Positions 42,899 to 54,130 of a DNA stretch of 64,000 nucleotides are shown here, piece by piece. The notes under the pieces were generated by a model that worked only from the letters and a program-made list of their open reading frames with translations, had not been told where the DNA came from and did no database searches. Position 1 is the first letter of the stretch, and each line of letters opens with the position of its first letter. Source of the stretch: Casuarina equisetifolia. Lineage: Eukaryota; Streptophyta; Magnoliopsida; Fagales; Casuarinaceae. The stretch spans positions 3,720,001 to 3,784,000 of the forward strand of contig CM052355.1 in the NCBI GenBank assembly GCA_028551475.1. Reading direction: 5' to 3'. The position numbers were made by a program, and so were the translations under genes.

Positions 42899-43487
42899 CT
42901 AAAAATCTGCCACCACAAAAAGTCCGGGAAACAACGGAGAGACGGCTAGCTGCATATCGAACTTCACATCCAAATATACTGGGAAAAATCGGAATGAAAA
43001 ACAAGGATTATAGCGAAACTTACGAAAGAAATGCAGGTTGAGACAAAGAATCGTGGTTCCGCTGGCAATGATGCTACGCTTTTTTCCAGCGTCCTAGGCC
43101 GATGAGCAATATTTCCCCCACCGTACGCGCCGCTTTTCCCTCTCCGGGCCTTTTCCGAAGCATGAATTTCTTGCTTTTCATTGCGACCTTTTTCGTCGCC
43201 ATCTCCGAACAACCCAACCGTGCCTTTGACACCATCGTGTTCTGCTATAAATAGTCAGGAAAGCTGTTAATGGCTACACAAGTACACAAATGATTATTTA
43301 TCCTTCCACCGCGAGAAACAAGAACCTTACCATGAACTTCTTCTTCTTGCGTTAGGCGCTTGGGGAGCTTGGATCCTTCATGTTCTAACTTGGAAAGGCT
43401 TTTAAGGGCAGAAGTTGACAGGACTTCACTGCATGAGATGAGTATCCAGCATGCAAGAATTGTAAACTTAATCTTGCCTGGGAACAT
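42899..43487 (-). CDS. Candidate small secreted protein, unknown function
   Basis: A multi-exon model on the minus strand holds its frame. Exon 1 is 43487-43331 (52 codons plus 1 nt, donor CATG/GTAAGG) and exon 2 is 43241-43024 (acceptor TATAGCAG/AA, donor TTTC/GTAAGT); together they give exactly 125 codons. Exon 3 is less sure: 42949-42899 (acceptor ATATGCAG) adds 16 residues and a stop. The N-terminus MFPGKIKFTILACWILISCS is a good signal peptide. The rest is hydrophilic, acidic then basic, with a Gly-rich stretch RRGKSGAYGGGNIAHRPRT, which could be a processed peptide. An ATATAA sequence near 43573 could be the TATA box. I do not recognise the family; a peptide-hormone precursor is only a possibility. 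Confidence 0.5.
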
Positions 43488-43575
43488 TGGAGGAAGAAAC
43501 AGAGAGAAGGGAAGTGATTAGGGATTGGATTGTGGGTTACTTAGGGGGATACAACTATTGTTATAGGTATAATAG

Positions 43576-45582
43576 GGCATTATATGGACTCCGAGTTGTT
43601 TACACCTTGAGGCGAAAAAAGATTCGAGGAAACGGTGTTTTCTGGTGAAACAATAGACAAGAAGGGCCAAGAAGGGCCGATAAGATCATATGCTGTCTAT
43701 CCATAAAGGTAAAAGCGAATTGCGTTACAGTGGAGCAAATTCTAGCCTTGTTCGTACCACTACAGTTAAATCATTTACAGCACTCGAGTTAGAAAGGAAA
43801 GGCTCCTTGGCCAATTAGAAGCCAACGAACACCCTGTCAAAGGAGGCTGCGTGGTCTAATTTTCGCCAAAAGATTTCCTCCTCCTCTTTTTTGGAGTCTA
43901 AAAGCTGTGGGAAAAAGTGGGATTGAGGAGAGGCAGAAAAGGTTATCTAGTGAACGCAGGAATAATGGGATAAAGCGTTAGCGTTATTTTTATGATCAAG
44001 ATACTCCTTAAGCTTGATGAACAAGTCTGGATTCACAAAAGAATAGGATTCCCTATCTTCATCTATGGAGAAATTTTAATGTCACGATGAGATTCAGTTA
44101 TGTGATTAAATTTTAATTCCTGAGTTTCGCCTCCCCTGTCCCGCTCTCGTAGAGGAGGAAAGGAAAAAAAGAAAAATAATGGAACTTCAGGATTTCCAGT
44201 GTCCACAAACTTCTAAGGCCAAGGTGGAGTGTCATACGGAGAAGATATTCCATTATCTTCGAGGAATCAATCGTCATGAAACGTCGTCCATATGAGAAAA
44301 GTTGATGACAAAATAAAAAATCTGAAGACAGCAGCTGGAGATGCCAAAGTGACCCACCATGTTCATGTCTAGAAAAAAAATCAGAGATAGTACCGAAATA
44401 GGGGCTACCTATACATATACGAAAGGCAAAGCTGGCTTTTGCCTTGAAACGGGAGGTCTGCCTGAGTTTCCACCATGGCTACTACATGGTTGCCAAGTCA
44501 AGTCAACACATAACAGTCTGCGAAGAAGAATTTAAGTGACCAAGAGTCAATGTATATCGCAATGAGAAATCAGGTTCATGATCTTTTAGCTAAGTGTTGG
44601 CAGCATATTAGAATCAAGTATCTTGCACTTCTTAGCACCCTTTTATTTTACGGCATATCATAAAGTCGTGGGGAATTACGTCAGGAGGATTTTGGGAAGG
44701 TTTATTTGGCTAATTGTGAAGCATCGAAGATTTGTTGAGTATGTATGACATTCGAATTAGGTTGTCAGAAGGAGTTAAGTGGAAGATCCAAAATGTCAGA
44801 CACATCTTTGGTCCGGAAAGAGATCCAATGTTAGTGGGATAGCTTGACAAGCAAGGGCGTGCAACAACTATACCAGGATGCTATGAGTTTATTTTCTGAA
44901 AAATAAAGTTGATGTCTTTGATAGTTCTAAGAAGCGAAAGGCTGTAGTTGGGAATGAAGCATAGTTGAGAAGTGAAGTGTTTGCAGTTTATAGTGACAGA
45001 AACGGACAAATAATGTACAAGAACATGTTTGCATTAGATCCTGAAAATCATGAATATGTCACAAAAAAAGGTGTTTTTCTAAGTGTGATGTACGGAATAA
45101 GATCCTATCAAGAAAGTGTAGTTCTATTGGTGGAGATGGACTTACAACTTAATATTTAGATACAGTTATTTTTTTCTATTAGAATTTGGAGTGAGATATT
45201 TACATAAACAAACATATGGATCTAGATTACAAAAAAGAAGAAGAAGAAGAATTTTTGAGTAAAACAAGAAGGGCTTGAATGGTTTGACAATGTTCCAAGA
45301 ATTTGATGAATGCAATAAATTTCACAAGATGCTAAGTGGATCACTGCCATTATCCTAAAATGTTTGTAAACATTATTTTACTCTTATGATGTATAATACT
45401 CTGAATGCTAGTCAAGCCTTCAGGTGACAAATAATCTGAAGAAAAAGTCATCAAACCATTTGCAATGACCGATCCGAGTGCTCGAAAAAGATATTCGGGA
45501 TAATATTTGTTAAAAAGAGAGTGGGTGGCACCTTGAAAGTTGTAGCCTAAAGTTTTGGTGAACCAATGCTGCAACTATTCGG
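43576..45582. other. Intergenic region without a recognised gene
   Basis: Scattered short ORFs, none with a family match; one open frame at 44965-45159 is probably chance. It separates the secreted-protein candidate from the 3' end of the first HSP70 gene. Confidence 0.5.
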
Positions 45583-45969
45583 ATGTGGCCTGAAATTTTG
45601 GAGAGCAACATTATGTGTCCTTATTGTGAGGGCTTGGGATTGTTCTGTGGATTCTCTGTGGTCCTTAGTTCCATTCCGTTTCTTTCATTCCCTCCTTTCT
45701 TCGACGATGCAGAAACTTTGATGTGCAGGGTCCAGAGGCGTCAAAGGTTCAACCGATCCAGAAACACAAAGGAAATTGAAGAAAAAGAACAAAATAAACT
45801 CTTACATTCTTATTTAGCTTTATGTTCTAAAACGTACATAGGTAAATGCAAGCCCACACACGTTCCTAATTCTACTAACTATTCCACAATCTCTGTGGTA
45901 TCTGGCAAAACAGAGCAACAAGATGAAAGCTCAAACAGCAGGACAACCTACGTGACCACTTTTCAAGAC

Positions 45970-47934
45970 TCAGTCGACCTCTTCAATCTTGGGCCCGGGG
46001 CCTGAACCACCAGAGCTAGCGTTGCCGTACCCACCACCAGGCATCTCAGCGCCACCACCCATGGGTACATCCCCACCAGCACCCTGATACATCTTTGCAA
46101 TTATTGGATTGCACAACCCCTCCAACTCCTTCAATTTGTCCTCGAACTCCTCAACTTCAGCCAATTGGTTCCGGTCCAGCCACTCGATCGTCTCCTCCAC
46201 CGCCTTCTCGATTTTCTGCTTGTCACTTGGGTCCAACTTTCCAGCAAACTTCTCGTCCTTCACCGTATTCCTCATGTTGTACGCATAATTCTCCAGGGAG
46301 TTCTTAGCCTCCACCTTTCTCTTCACCTCCTCATCCTCAGACTTGTACTTCTCTGCTTCTTGAACCATCCTTTCTATCTCTTCCTTGCTCAATCTTCCCT
46401 TGTCATTTGTGATGGTAATCTTGTTCTTCACCCCTGCAGTCTTGTCCTCCGCCGACACGTTCAATATGCCGTTCGCATCAATGTCAAAGCATACATTGAT
46501 CTGAGGAACGCCTCTTGGAGCAGGAGGAATGCCCGTGAGCTCAAATTTCCCCAGAAGGTTGTTATCCTTGGTCTTGGCCCTCTCACCTTCATACACCTGA
46601 ATTAGAACTCCGGGCTGATTATCCGAGTAAGTTGAGAAAACTTGCTCTTTCTTAGTTGGAATTGTAGTGTTCCTTGGAATCAAGACCGTCATAACACCAC
46701 CAGCAGTCTCAATTCCAAGGCTGAGAGGAGTGACGTCAAGCAGAAGCAAGTCTTGGACCTTCTCGTTCCCATCGCCGGTCAGAATTGCAGCTTGAACAGC
46801 AGCTCCGTAAGCCACAGCCTCATCCGGGTTTATGCTCTTGCAGAGTTCCTTCCCGTTGAAAAAATCCTGCAAAAGCTGCTGGACCTTCGGAATCCTCGTT
46901 GACCCACCAACCAAAACAACGTCATTGACCTGACTCTTGTCAATCTTCGCGTCACGAAGACACTTCTCCACTGGCTCCATACACTTTCTGAACAAATCCA
47001 TGTTCAATTCCTCGAATCTAGCCCTCGTGATAGTAGCGTAGAAATCAATACCTTCGTAGAGAGAATCAATCTCAATGGTAGTCTGCGCGGTCGAAGAAAG
47101 GGTTCTCTTCGCCCTCTCACAAGCGGTCCTCAACCGCCTCAAAGCTCTAGCATTGCCACTGATGTCTTTCTTGTGCTTCCTCTTGAATTCTGCCACAAAG
47201 TGGTTCACCATCCTATTGTCGAAGTCCTCACCGCCAAGATGAGTGTCACCGGCAGTTGCCTTAACCTCAAATATACCTTCCTCGATCGACAGTAGCGAGA
47301 CATCAAAAGTCCCACCGCCTAGATCGAAAATAAGGACGTTCTTCTCGCCGGCCCTCGACGCCTTCTTGTCCAATCCATAAGCAATAGCAGCGGCAGTTGG
47401 TTCGTTAATAATCCTCAGAACATTCAGCCCCGCGATTGCACCGGCGTCTTTGGTAGCCTGTCTCTGCGAGTCATTGAAATAGGCCGGGACAGTGACCACC
47501 GCGTTCTTCACGGGGTGGCCCAGATAAGCCTCAGCGATCTCCTTCATCTTGGTCAAGACCATCGAAGAGATCTCTTCGGGCGCGAATTGCTTCTCTTCGC
47601 CTTTGTATTGAACCACGATCATAGGCTTGTCCCCAGGACCCGCGACGACCCTGAAAGGCCAGTGCCTCATGTCGGCCTGGACCGTGGGGTCGGAGAAGCG
47701 CCTGCCAATGAGTCGTTTTGCGTCGAAGACCGTGTTCTGCGGGTTCATGGCGACCTGGTTCTTGGCCGCATCACCAATCAACCGCTCGGTATCAGTGAAA
47801 GCCACATAGGAGGGAGTGGTTCTGTTGCCCTGATCATTGGCTATGATCTCAACACGATCGTTTTGCCACACGCCGACGCAGCTGTAGGTCGTGCCGAGGT
47901 CGATGCCGATCGCCTTGCCTTCAGTCTTGGCCAT
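45970..47934 (-). CDS. HSP70: Cytosolic heat shock protein 70, copy 1
   Basis: ATP-dependent chaperone of cytosol and nucleus; 654 residues in one exon. Family signatures: IDLGTTYS at 11-18, [12 protein letters not shown] at 202-213 and [10 protein letters not shown] at 341-350. The variable tail is Gly-rich ([18 protein letters not shown]) and ends in EEVD, the cytosolic C-terminal motif bound by TPR co-chaperones. There is no transit peptide, HDEL or intron; many plant HSC70 genes have an intron near codon 70, and intronless forms are often strongly heat-induced. It is divergent from copy 2 at 49637. Most of the body is almost identical to copy 2 at both protein and DNA level, while N- and C-termini differ. 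Confidence 0.97.
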   Translation of the reverse strand: MAKTEGKAIGIDLGTTYSCVGVWQNDRVEIIANDQGNRTTPSYVAFTDTERLIGDAAKNQVAMNPQNTVFDAKRLIGRRFSDPTVQADMRHWPFRVVAGPGDKPMIVVQYKGEEKQFAPEEISSMVLTKMKEIAEAYLGHPVKNAVVTVPAYFNDSQRQATKDAGAIAGLNVLRIINEPTAAAIAYGLDKKASRAGEKNVLIFDLGGGTFDVSLLSIEEGIFEVKATAGDTHLGGEDFDNRMVNHFVAEFKRKHKKDISGNARALRRLRTACERAKRTLSSTAQTTIEIDSLYEGIDFYATITRARFEELNMDLFRKCMEPVEKCLRDAKIDKSQVNDVVLVGGSTRIPKVQQLLQDFFNGKELCKSINPDEAVAYGAAVQAAILTGDGNEKVQDLLLLDVTPLSLGIETAGGVMTVLIPRNTTIPTKKEQVFSTYSDNQPGVLIQVYEGERAKTKDNNLLGKFELTGIPPAPRGVPQINVCFDIDANGILNVSAEDKTAGVKNKITITNDKGRLSKEEIERMVQEAEKYKSEDEEVKRKVEAKNSLENYAYNMRNTVKDEKFAGKLDPSDKQKIEKAVEETIEWLDRNQLAEVEEFEDKLKELEGLCNPIIAKMYQGAGGDVPMGGGAEMPGGGYGNASSGGSGPGPKIEEVD

Positions 47935-49004
47935 TGTAACTGTAATAGAGATTATCTAGGTTGGTTCAGAAAGAAGAAAGGAGAAACAGAGCTCAAAATC
48001 TCGGGGTGATTGAAAGCGTGTTTGTGAAAGCTTTCTTATCGCTTTGATGGAATGTTGGTTTGCCATTGGAGCCCGGAACCGATAAACTTATAAATACTGG
48101 GCGGGGTTCACACGAAAAGTATGAGTTGGAAAGCGAAGGTGGTAGAAGAGACTAGGCGGCGAGAAGTGGTGGGGGGGGGGGGGGGTCGAGAACTGAACAG
48201 CGAAGGAAGTACCAGAGAATTCTGGAGAGCCATCGCGCTGGCCAGAGCTTCATGTGGATGGGCCTTCCTCTGAAGTCCATTGGTTGAGACAGACATAATG
48301 GACCATCTGATTACTTCAGCTTCTAACCTTTACGTAAATTACGTAAGAAATTGTTTTGTTAATCTCAAACATGAAAAATGAATAAGTAAATCTTTAAAAG
48401 CTAAATACACAAAAGGTCATCATTAAAAGGTATATATATGCTAAGAAACAAACACAACAGTAAGAACCTTGGATTTTATTAGAAGTAGAATTTTGATATT
48501 AAGAGGCTTGAAACCTATTGGAACGAAAGAACTGGTCATGAAGAAATCAATCCAATTTTGTGATCAATTAAGGATTTCAAGCTCTCTAGTAAAAGTATCA
48601 CCACTTGAAAGGGGGAAGTTCAGACACCCCTTCCTTCAAATAAATTTCTTAAATTTTTTTCACTTTTATTTTTAATTAAAAAGAAAAAAGCACTCTTGTA
48701 AACTTGGAAATTATGAAACAAAGTTAAAGTAAAAAAAAAAATGAAAATCAGATGGATCTAAATTGTTAAGGAAAAAGGAAAAGAATTTTTTTGAATGTAC
48801 ATGAATTTATATTTTTTGCAATCATAATTTTTAAAATGTACTAGCTTAGATTCCGGAAGAATATTATTTAGTATGTAATACAAAAAAACTTATTGAAAGG
48901 CATATAATGATTTAATGTTATTTTTAAAATTAACAGAACTTAGGAAAAAAAATAGTAAAATTAACAAAACTTAGTAAGTATATAAAACACGAGGTCTCTC
49001 TCTC

Positions 49005-49041
<37 letters not shown>

Positions 49042-49636
49042 TTTTCATCTTTCTTTTCAATTTTGTGATCATTAGTTTTAAGATATTCAAGTGTTATTAC
49101 TAAACTAAAAACAATTAGTCAATAAAACACAATTGATACACCCCACCAAACCCGACTATTATAGCTTCTCATATTATGCAGCTCTGATCAACTTTTTTGA
49201 CTTTCATGTAAAATATCCTTCAGTGTTTGGAAGCATAACTGCCCCAGATGGTATAAACAGATTTTTTATTTTCTTTTTATTTAGCAGCCCAAACTCAACG
49301 GTAGAAACACGTGTGCGCTTTCTCTGTAACTTCTGGACAAGTCAATTTACTTCCGTCTGCCTCCGGAATCATCTGGTTGGTTCCTTCTCCGCTCTCCCGG
49401 CTTCTTCTCTCTCGAACCTTCTCCATATTTCTCTCGCGCTCTTTAAATACCACACTCTCCATCGGTGTTCTTCAACTTGAACCCAGTTTTAAGAACATTT
49501 GCTACCTGTGTAACGCTTGTAATCGAACGAGAGAAACGCCATTACCGTCTTCTACCCAACGACTTGTTTAAGTTTGCCGAATTTTTTATTCGACAGCCTT
49601 TCTACCGAGCGCTTTCTTTTGTGAGTTTTGTTTAGA
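47935..49636. promoter_or_regulatory. Shared divergent promoter region of two HSP70 genes
   Basis: For copy 1, a TATA-like TATTTATAA lies on the minus strand at 48088-48096, about 155 bp before its ATG. For copy 2, TTTAAATA is at 49442-49449, about 190 bp before its ATG, with a minimal heat-shock element GAAccTTC at 49414-49421 about 20 bp upstream. I did not find a full three-unit heat-shock element beside copy 1. The middle is AT-rich and contains a G15 run at 48171-48185 and a CT-repeat at 48995-49041. Confidence 0.55.
48995..49041. repeat. (CT)n microsatellite
   Basis: About 23 CT units with one interruption (CTCC), upstream of HSP70 copy 2. Confidence 0.95.
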
Positions 49637-51604
49637 ATGGCAACCAAGATGGAAGGCAAGGCCATTGGCATCGACCTCGGCACGACCTACAGCTGCGTTG
49701 GCGTGTGGCAGAACGATCGGGTTGAGATCATAGCCAATGATCAGGGCAACCGAACCACTCCCTCCTATGTGGCTTTCACTGATACCGAGCGGTTGATTGG
49801 TGACGCGGCCAAGAACCAGGTCGCCATGAACCCGCAGAATACGGTCTTCGACGCAAAGCGACTCATTGGCAGGCGCTTCTCCGACCCCACGGTCCAGGCC
49901 GACATGAGGCACTGGCCTTTCAGGGTCGTCGCGGGTCCTGGGGACAAGCCTATGATCGTGGTTCAATACAAAGGCGAAGAGAAGCAATTCGCGCCCGAAG
50001 AGATCTCTTCGATGGTCTTGACCAAGATGAAGGAGATCGCTGAGGCTTATCTGGGCCACCCCGTGAAGAACGCGGTGGTCACTGTCCCGGCCTATTTCAA
50101 TGACTCGCAGAGACAGGCTACCAAAGACGCCGGTGCAATCGCGGGGCTGAATGTTCTGAGGATTATTAACGAACCAACTGCCGCTGCTATTGCTTATGGA
50201 TTGGACAAGAAGGCGTCGAGGGCCGGCGAGAAGAACGTCCTTATTTTCGATCTAGGCGGTGGGACTTTTGATGTCTCGCTACTGTCGATCGAGGAAGGTA
50301 TATTTGAGGTTAAGGCAACTGCCGGTGACACTCATCTTGGCGGTGAGGACTTCGACAATAGGATGGTGAACCACTTTGTGGCAGAATTCAAGAGGAAGCA
50401 CAAGAAAGACATCAGTGGCAATGCTAGAGCTTTGAGGCGGTTGAGGACCGCTTGTGAGAGGGCGAAGAGAACCCTTTCTTCGACCGCGCAGACTACCATT
50501 GAGATTGATTCTCTCTACGAAGGTATTGATTTCTACGCTACTATCACGAGGGCTAGATTCGAGGAATTGAACATGGATTTGTTCAGAAAGTGTATGGAGC
50601 CAGTGGAGAAGTGTCTTCGTGACGCGAAGATTGACAAGAGTCAGGTCAATGACGTTGTTTTGGTTGGTGGGTCAACGAGGATTCCGAAGGTCCAGCAGCT
50701 TTTGCAGGATTTTTTCAACGGGAAGGAACTCTGCAAGAGCATAAACCCGGATGAGGCTGTGGCTTACGGAGCTGCTGTTCAAGCTGCAATTCTTAGCGGC
50801 GAAGGGAATGAGAAGGTCCAAGACTTGCTTCTGCTTGACGTCACTCCTCTCAGCCTTGGTATTGAGACTGCTGGTGGCGTTATGACGGTCTTGATTCCAA
50901 GGAATACTACAATTCCAACTAAGAAAGAGCAAGTTTTCTCAACTTACTCCGACAATCAGCCCGGAGTCCTAATTCAGGTGTATGAAGGTGAGAGGGCTAA
51001 GACTAAGGATAACAACCTTCTGGGGAAATTTGAGCTCACGGGCATTCCTCCTGCTCCAAGAGGCGTTCCTCAGATCAATGTATGCTTTGATATTGATGCG
51101 AACGGCATATTGAACGTGTCCGCGGAGGACAAGACTGCAGGGGTGAAGAACAAGATTACCATCACAAATGACAAGGGAAGATTGAGCAAGGAAGAGATAG
51201 AAAGGATGGTTCAAGAAGCAGAGAAGTACAAGTCTGAGGATGAGGAGGTGAAGAGAAAGGTGGAGGCTAAGAACTCCCTGGAGAATTATGCGTACAACAT
51301 GAGGAATACGGTGAAGGACGAGAAGTTTGCTGGAAAGTTGGACCCAAGTGACAAGCAGAAAATCAAGAAGGCGGTGGAGGAGACGATCGAGTGGCTGGAC
51401 CGGAACCAATTGGCTGAAGTTGAGGAGTTCGAGGACAAATTGAAGGAGTTGGAGGGGTTGTGCAATCCAATAATTGCAAAGATGTATCAGGGTGCTGGCG
51501 GGGATGTACCCATGGGTGGTGGCTCTGAGATGCCCAGTGGTGGGTACGGCAAGGCTTCTACTGGTGGTTCTGGAGCTGGGCCTAAAATTGAAGAGGTCGA
51601 CTGA
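49637..51604 (+). CDS. HSP70: Cytosolic heat shock protein 70, copy 2
   Basis: 655 residues, single exon, ending KIEEVD, a cytosolic HSP70 like copy 1. The start is the ATG at 49637 ([11 protein letters not shown]); the open frame extends three codons upstream but only from a TTG. Differences from copy 1 are few and mostly terminal: MATKM for MAK-T, SGEGNE for TGDGNE, QKIKKA for QKIEKA, and [16 protein letters not shown] in the tail. The ATPase domain (about 1-385), substrate-binding domain and lid are complete. Its 3' flank has diverged relics elsewhere in the window (53640 and 61815). Confidence 0.97.
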   Translation: MATKMEGKAIGIDLGTTYSCVGVWQNDRVEIIANDQGNRTTPSYVAFTDTERLIGDAAKNQVAMNPQNTVFDAKRLIGRRFSDPTVQADMRHWPFRVVAGPGDKPMIVVQYKGEEKQFAPEEISSMVLTKMKEIAEAYLGHPVKNAVVTVPAYFNDSQRQATKDAGAIAGLNVLRIINEPTAAAIAYGLDKKASRAGEKNVLIFDLGGGTFDVSLLSIEEGIFEVKATAGDTHLGGEDFDNRMVNHFVAEFKRKHKKDISGNARALRRLRTACERAKRTLSSTAQTTIEIDSLYEGIDFYATITRARFEELNMDLFRKCMEPVEKCLRDAKIDKSQVNDVVLVGGSTRIPKVQQLLQDFFNGKELCKSINPDEAVAYGAAVQAAILSGEGNEKVQDLLLLDVTPLSLGIETAGGVMTVLIPRNTTIPTKKEQVFSTYSDNQPGVLIQVYEGERAKTKDNNLLGKFELTGIPPAPRGVPQINVCFDIDANGILNVSAEDKTAGVKNKITITNDKGRLSKEEIERMVQEAEKYKSEDEEVKRKVEAKNSLENYAYNMRNTVKDEKFAGKLDPSDKQKIKKAVEETIEWLDRNQLAEVEEFEDKLKELEGLCNPIIAKMYQGAGGDVPMGGGSEMPSGGYGKASTGGSGAGPKIEEVD

Positions 51605-52090
51605 GGGTCGAGCAAGTGTCATTCGGAAAATTCTGTCTCCAAGGATTGTGCCTGAGGTGCTCTGTTCTGGGCTATGTTTTGACTGGTTTTCCCAATAAGA
51701 GCCCACAGTCTGTCAGATTTTATGATATATAACTAGTATTTCAGATGTAAAGTTTCGATTTTCTGTGAACGATATCGAGTAGATTGTGATTTTCTTTGTT
51801 CATCACAGTTTCAAATTCTTTTCTTTGGCTATGTCGATAAGAGCTCGTTCGATGCTTTTGCCAGTCGAGAGCTAAATAGTCTTGAGTTCCTTCATAAAAA
51901 GGTTTTCTAGGACCTGAGATTTCTAGGCGCCTTTAAAGGAGTCTTAACACAAGATGTTCCTTAATATCTTTTGATCTGCTGCGGCAAAACAAGCTTCCTT
52001 GATGCTTAAAAAATGCAGATTGTTAAGAACATGTTTTAAAATTGCATTTTTATTTCAAAATTAAAGCCCTCTCAATAAAGGGAATTCTGC
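51605..52090 (+). other. HSP70 copy 2 3' untranslated and downstream DNA
   Basis: Non-coding. Landmarks GGAAAATTCTG, CTCTGTTCTGGGC, TGTGATTTTCTTTGTTCATCACAGTTTC and CTCTCAATAAAGGGAATTCTG also occur, diverged, at 53640-54120 and 61815-62200. It ends abruptly at the broken RLK fragment. Confidence 0.7.
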
Positions 52091-52758
52091 CAGTTCATTG
52101 AAGAACGGATCAAGATTAGAGTTGCCATCATGACTTGTCATATTGTTACAAGATAAATTGAGAAATAAAAGGTTGTCCAGCTTCCTTACAATCTCCGTAG
52201 GCAGTTCACCGTGAAGAAGATTGTTCTCCACACCTAGGTTTTCTAGCGGAAGATTGCTCAAAGAGAAAGGAAGTTGTCCGGTAAGTTGGTTATTGTACAG
52301 ATTAAGGTTCTCAATTAAGGGAATTCTGGTATGGAACCATGCAGTCTGTTTCCCTCAAGCACGAAAGAGCGAAGATGTCGAAGGGAGGAAAACTCGAGTG
52401 GGATATTACCAGACAAGTCATTGCCCCACATACGAAAAACGCGAACGCCAGTGAGATTGGAAATGGAGGGTGAAAGCAGCCCCACAAGCTGTGTGTCTAC
52501 CAGTTGGAGTTTTGTTACACGGTGGTGAAGCTTCTCACAGGTCACACCCGTGAAGTTGCACACATGAACGGCCTCGACCCAATTACCAGGGATGGACTTT
52601 GGATAGAGAATTATGGTCTTCTTGAAAGCCAACAGGGCAGCCTTATCTGAAATCAAAGAGTGATGAGAAAGGCTGTGAAGGTTTGGATTTGTAATACCAT
52701 AAGTTAAAGCAGAATGTTGTAGTAGGCGGAGGAGAAACACGGATTTTTTGAAGACCAT
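52091..52758 (-). pseudogene. LRR receptor-like kinase fragment (At2g24130-like)
   Basis: Truncated paralogue of the gene at 57570-61002. It starts MVFKKSVFLLRLL (signal peptide), continues through the LRR N-terminal cap (LISDKAALLAFKKT, WVEAVHVCNFTGVTC) and the first LRRs to NRLHGSIP. A stop follows at about 52315, then an internal deletion of about 65 residues relative to the paralogue. It resumes as LYNNQLTGQLPFSLSNLPLE and ends at SNLDPFFNELA. No transmembrane or kinase part is left. About 530 bp upstream (52760-53300) also match the 5' flank of the paralogue. Confidence 0.9.
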
Positions 52759-53639
52759 GATGGACTTCCTAGAAGTGCCTTATAATTCTGCTTCTATGGA
52801 TTCCTGTTCTCTTCTTCCAGTTTGACGTTGCTTCGTAGTCAAAAGAGGCTAATAAAAGTAGCAAATGAATAGGGATCTTGAGAGAGAGAGAGAAAGAGAG
52901 AGTAGATGTGGTTCCGGAAATGTGAGGGAGGCTTGAGCGAAGGTCGAACCATATACTTTGGCAAGAAATATTGAATAATAAAGGCAATGACTTGTTGATA
53001 TGGACAATCAATGGTTGTTTCATGATGGTTGCAGCCATGATGACAAGACTTTCAACTTGACGAAAATGAGTACCTACCGGCTCAGAAGACATGCTTTCTA
53101 GGCATGGAGTCGCTGAAAATAGAGTGCGGAAATGAATATATAATGCACGCCGAAAGCAGCAGTGCACTGGTGAATTGAGGAACACAAAATTGGACGTCCA
53201 AAGACTTGCGCTTGCAGTGTGCCCTGTAAAAGATGGCCATATAGAAAAATTTGACGTTTAAAATATGTATACTATAAACCATATATACTTTGAACAAATT
53301 GTAAAATGGTAAAATGGTAAAATGGCTAAATGAAGATTGGCCAAGTGACCATCGGGCTTGGGCCTAATATTTGACTTTCATATTTTAAGTGAAACGGGTT
53401 TTCACGTTTTCATATTTGAGTGAAAAAAAAAAACTGAAACAAATACTTAAATTTAATTGGAATGAGATCCTCAAATTGAGAGGGGCTTTTCGATCCAAAA
53501 AATTATTGGATTGTTGGACTTTTGAGCCCATAAAATAGGTGAACTTTCAGCCACCAAACCAGCAGGCCTCTAGTCCACCTAAAACAGACCATTTTGTTGT
53601 GTTTTACTTGTTACTGTACTTTCCCAGCTAAAAGATAGA

Positions 53640-54130
53640 GCACCATTTGGAAAATTCTGCTTCTGAGATTTGTTCTGAGCTGCTGCGCCCTGGGCCATGC
53701 TTGAGTGGTTTTCTCAATGAAGTCATGCTGTCAAATAAACTGTGATTTTCTTCATTCATCACAGTTTCAAATTCTATTCTTTGGCGACGTTGCTGTGAAT
53801 TCCGTTGCTGCTTTCCTCAGTCCTTTAACGGGATATTTTGAGTTCTTTCAAGAACAGCTCCCAAGACTTGAGCTTTGGAGGCGCTTTTAAATGACACCAA
53901 CCGCTAGATGTTCGATCAAAACGTATGTTGATCTACTCCATTTAAGACACTGTTCCTTGATCCTTGAAAATGCGGACTTGTCAAGAACATGGAAAAGTCG
54001 CAAGACCAATCTCTTTCGGTAGCTCAATGGAGGAATGTTTAACTATCTTCGGGCACCATTTTTAAGTTACATATTTGCCTAAAAATCAAGTTCCTCTCAA
54101 TAGAGAGAATTCTTCCTAACAAGCTCTGCT
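53640..54130 (+). pseudogene. Relic of HSP70 3' flank, copy 1
   Basis: Collinear with 51620-52090: GGAAAATTCTGCTTCTGAGA, CTGGGCCATGCTTGAGTGGTTTTCTCAATGAAG, TGTGATTTTCTTCATTCATC, and the end CCTCTCAATAGAGAGAATTCT. No HSP70 coding sequence precedes it; the DNA before it is the RLK fragment's 5' flank. Confidence 0.7.

Noticed and set aside
45583..46005. 140-codon ORF downstream of HSP70 copy 1
   Set aside because: Overlaps the HSP70 C-terminus and 3' untranslated region on the other strand; no match.
49586..50059. Long ORFs antisense to the HSP70 genes (also 47515-48009, 46165-46605, 50969-51706)
   Set aside because: They mirror codon bias of the HSP70 coding strand; the same antisense frame appears in both paralogues because the coding strand is conserved. 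No independent family match.
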